Of a stretch of 64,000 bases of DNA, positions 61,229-64,000 are shown piece by piece (the stretch's first letter is position 1; each line of letters begins with the position of its first letter). A program made the translations under genes and the position numbers. The notes beneath the pieces were generated by a model, which saw only the letters and a program-made list of their open reading frames with translations, had not been told where the DNA came from and made no database searches. The stretch covers positions 2,542,001-2,606,000 of the forward strand of contig JALGAS010000006.1 in the NCBI GenBank assembly GCA_023078685.1. The letters run 5' to 3'. Source of the stretch: Neopestalotiopsis rosae (lineage: Eukaryota; Ascomycota; Sordariomycetes; Amphisphaeriales; Sporocadaceae).

Positions 61229-64000
61229 ATGACCGGCTATACTCGAGATGTCGGCTCTTTGAGCACCAGCACCGGCATCAGCCCTCATTTATCTTCACGT
61301 CGGTCCCCTACGGAAAGCTCAGGTGCGCCGAGAAAACGAACCTGGGGAGTTGGTGGCTCGCAACAGTCACAATCCGAATCGAATACTACCAGAAGCTACA
61401 ATGTCAGTCAAATTCAATTGTCGTCCTCGTGACGAAGATGGAAACCCTGCCAGATTATACTGACGGCTAACATTACTACAGAATAGTGCTTCTAGGACGC
61501 CCGACCTGGTGCTCGAAGCATCTCTGAGCAACCTCTCCCTCAGTCAAACACCACAATCATTGGAGGATTTGAATTGCGCGCAACTCCATGGATGTATTCA
61601 AAGACTGAAATATATCACGACGAATAAATATATCCCAGCAGATACCGCCTTCAAGGAGTATTCCGTCATCAGGGATACAGCCAAGGCACTCTGCGTAGCG
61701 CTACTACAGTTACGACAGTCAAGTCAGCCGAGTTCAAGCCCCAGTCCCATCAATCCTCCGCCTTCATCCTCGGACATTGGTCTCAGCCTGGCGTCCGGTC
61801 TGTCTGGCCTATCTCTTGGTACTACAGCCAACTCTCACATTGGAGCCGCTGGGGATTGGCACAGACCTCCAAATATATATAACCAGCGTCTGGACCTGGT
61901 TCGTACTTGGACAAATAGCCTGGGGCACCTCTTAATTCTACTAAAGTCTCTGATATCAGACTCGTATAGGAGTTTCGACGCCACTGCCAGTCCCGCCATG
62001 GTGGAACAGTTATTTCGCGACAAGGTATTTCGGAATAACGTCACCCTGCGGATGCGCTCAGTAAGCGTAGCGGACACAAAGGTTGTCAACGCGAGATTCC
62101 GCGAATTTGACAGCGTCAGCGCAGACCTACACGCCATGCGGCATCTACTACACAACGCCGAGTCTGGCATCTCGCCGGATCGGATCGTCGAGGATATTGT
62201 CATTTCGCAACGTGGTGATGCAGTCTTGGAGTTCGCAAACAAGGACTCAGACGAATTCCCCGTCTTTCGCTTCAGGGTATCATCGTATATGCTGGCCGAA
62301 ACATCGCCTTTGTTCGCGCAGATCTTTGGGGCCCCAAATATGCTACCCATTGTATCAGACGTTGATGGGAATGTGGCCCAAAACCTGCCGCCCACGCCGA
62401 CAAATTTTGTATGTGCGGACGGTTTGGAGGTGAAGCTGTTCAGGATGCCTCAGCTTGAATTGAACGTGGGAAAATCCCTCGAGATCCTTCTTCATGCTGC
62501 GCACTTGCACAATAACGAAGTTCCGCGGGAAATCGACTTTGATACATTTGTGGCGGTTGCCGAGGTGTGTATGCGCTACCAATGCACGGCGCCATTGGAA
62601 TTGACTGTCGAATACCTGTGGCTTCCACAATGGATACACAAAGCCGCCGAGGACATATCGGACGGTCTTCTTCTCGTCAGCTACGCGTTTGGTCTGAGAG
62701 GACTGTTTTCGCGGGTATCCAAGACAGCGATACTCAAAATTGTGGACCAAAGTGACCTGGAATCAAGGCCATTCCCTCCACGCGTTAAGGAAAAGATCTG
62801 GGCCATGAGGACGGCCAAGATTGACCAAGTACACCATAGCTGCAACAGCCTGCTGCAAGAGTATCTTCGCTGTCCACCCCCTGGCATGGACAAGAACGAG
62901 AATGTTGTCCTTATGCCTAGCGCCAAACCTCGTTGCTCGAAGGGTAGTCACGCTTGCGATGCATTATCTCTTGGCTGGCTGATGATGGCCTTTAATGAGT
63001 TGGAGGTTCTTCCCCAGATCATGTACACGAGCAGTCTCGGTCAACGTCCGCCCCTACCAAGAAGGAGTTTGGAACAGCTCATTGGCAATCTTCGTTGCAT
63101 TAGTAGTCCCTCAGTGTCACATTCTGGGCCTTGCGACTTTGTTTCGACATTTAAGGCAGCTCTGAACGACATTTCCAACAGTATCAGAGGCCTGACCTTG
63201 TACGATGTTTCTGGACAGCAGGGCTGGGCTCTCAGTAAACACGAAGACGCACCGCAAGAGTCAACCATAAAATCTGTAGAGCAAAAGCCGAATGATGGAG
63301 CATCAGAGCGAGGCATAGCAGACGTTGCCTTGGGGGTTTTAACTCAGCTTGACACTCTCGAAGATGTGTACAATACTGCGCTAGCCAACAAGACATTTTT
63401 CCGTACCTTTAAGGACAACGAAGTGACAATCTTGCGAGGTCTGATTGTCAAGTCCGGACAACCTGAACGATGGACTCTTGACGGTGCAGGGAATAAAGAA
63501 GAAGCCAGGGCTGAATTAGCGCTGCTTAGAGATGGCAATCGAATAGGGCAAGGGCGACGAGATTCAGAGGTGACGGTATCCGAGGAAACTTACCAGTCAT
63601 GTGACACCAACTCGGAAACGACGGGCAACTTCTCCCAATTTACACCTGTTGACGACAGCTCTGACGGTGAAAGCCTCGTCGGAACTATCGCCGCTGGCCA
63701 GGCATCATTCGAGGCAAAGATGACGCGGGAAGAAGCGGAACGGATACTCTGGCCGGATACTGATACCACGGAACCGTCCCAAACGGGCGGACGGCTGACC
63801 CCTTACAGCCAAGATAGCGACTTGGGAACATTATGCGACGGCATGCGAGAATCGACGGAGAAATTCTTGGCGGGCGACGTGTTGCTAGAGTATCCGGAGC
63901 ATAAGTCGCTGGTGACGGAAGAGGATAAGAACTTAAGCGGAGAGCATTACAGGCGTATCGGCCTCCAGAGGACGGACATGGGCACAAGTATTGACCATGC
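61229..64000 (+). CDS. BTB/POZ-domain protein (3' partial)
   Basis: Exon 1 is 61229-61402 and exon 2 runs from 61482 to the window end without a stop, giving at least 897 residues. The intron (GTCAGT donor, GCTAAC branch, CTACAG acceptor) is in phase. The N-terminal 60 residues are Ser/Thr-rich. A helical part follows. A fungal-type BTB fold lies at about residues 295-410 (VEDIVISQRGDAVLEF, FRFRVSSYMLAETSPLFAQIFG, then LLHAAHLHNN and FVAVAEVCMRYQC), with a C-terminal extension (WLPQWIHKAAEDISD). Such domains mediate dimerisation or recruit cullin-3, but many fungal BTB proteins are uncharacterised. The later part is acidic and Ser/Thr-rich with a WPDTDTTE-like stretch. The function is unknown; the BTB assignment is firm in style but was not tested by alignment. 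Confidence 0.82.

Noticed and set aside
1..64000. tRNA or rRNA genes
   Set aside because: I looked for T-loop GTTCGA-type words with matching acceptor arms and found none convincing; this was by eye only. A tRNAscan-SE run would settle it.

Overview
The window is nuclear DNA of a filamentous ascomycete, most likely a Sordariomycete and probably Hypocreales. This is inferred from four observations: short introns (about 50-125 bp) with GTRNGT donors and CTRAC branch points, fungal-specific families (WSC domains, Zn2Cys6 regulators, fungal-type BTB), Sordariomycete-like Med12 and phospholipase C sequences, and long gene-free spacers rich in TACCTAGGTA-type words. No prokaryotic operon, virus, CRISPR array, rRNA or tRNA gene was recognised.

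Layout from left to right. A 5'-truncated gene (1-3216, +) encodes a surface or secreted WSC/Ser-Thr-rich protein. After a 6.3 kb spacer comes a two-exon gene (9561-12971, +) for a large, disordered, probably N-myristoylated protein. It converges on an eight-exon transcription factor gene (14202-17368, -) with two C2H2 fingers plus a Zn2Cys6 cluster; its fingers are only complete if a GC-AG intron and a 32-nt micro-exon are accepted. A 10 kb gene-poor region follows, holding one likely small zinc-ribbon-like gene (19201-19454, -). Next are phosphoinositide-specific phospholipase C (27470-30191, -), whose last exon lies beyond a 513-nt intron, a small cupin (33433-33904, +), and Mediator subunit 12 (34595-39180, -). 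Divergent from Med12, across 4.2 kb, is the ER protein Asterix (43389-44017, +), which converges on an F-BAR/RhoGAP gene (44732-47236, -). A 7.3 kb spacer, partly AT-rich, contains a possible three-exon gene or gene remnant (51562-52187, -). The right end carries an RBR E3 ubiquitin ligase (54502-56705, +), an MFS transporter (57763-60015, +), a 125-bp tandem duplication of a coding-like segment, and a BTB-domain gene running off the window (61229-64000, +).

The genes do not form one pathway or an evident secondary-metabolite cluster. They look like ordinary housekeeping and signalling genes (Med12, Asterix, RhoGAP, PLC, RBR ligase) set among large regulatory or degenerate spacers. I found no convincing previously undescribed multi-gene system. 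The most useful observations are gene structures that simple ORF reading misses: the GC-AG intron and micro-exon, the distant PLC exon, the split cupin, the small zinc-ribbon gene and the three-exon candidate near 52 kb. All splice assignments were made by eye from the sequence; no alignment or search was run.
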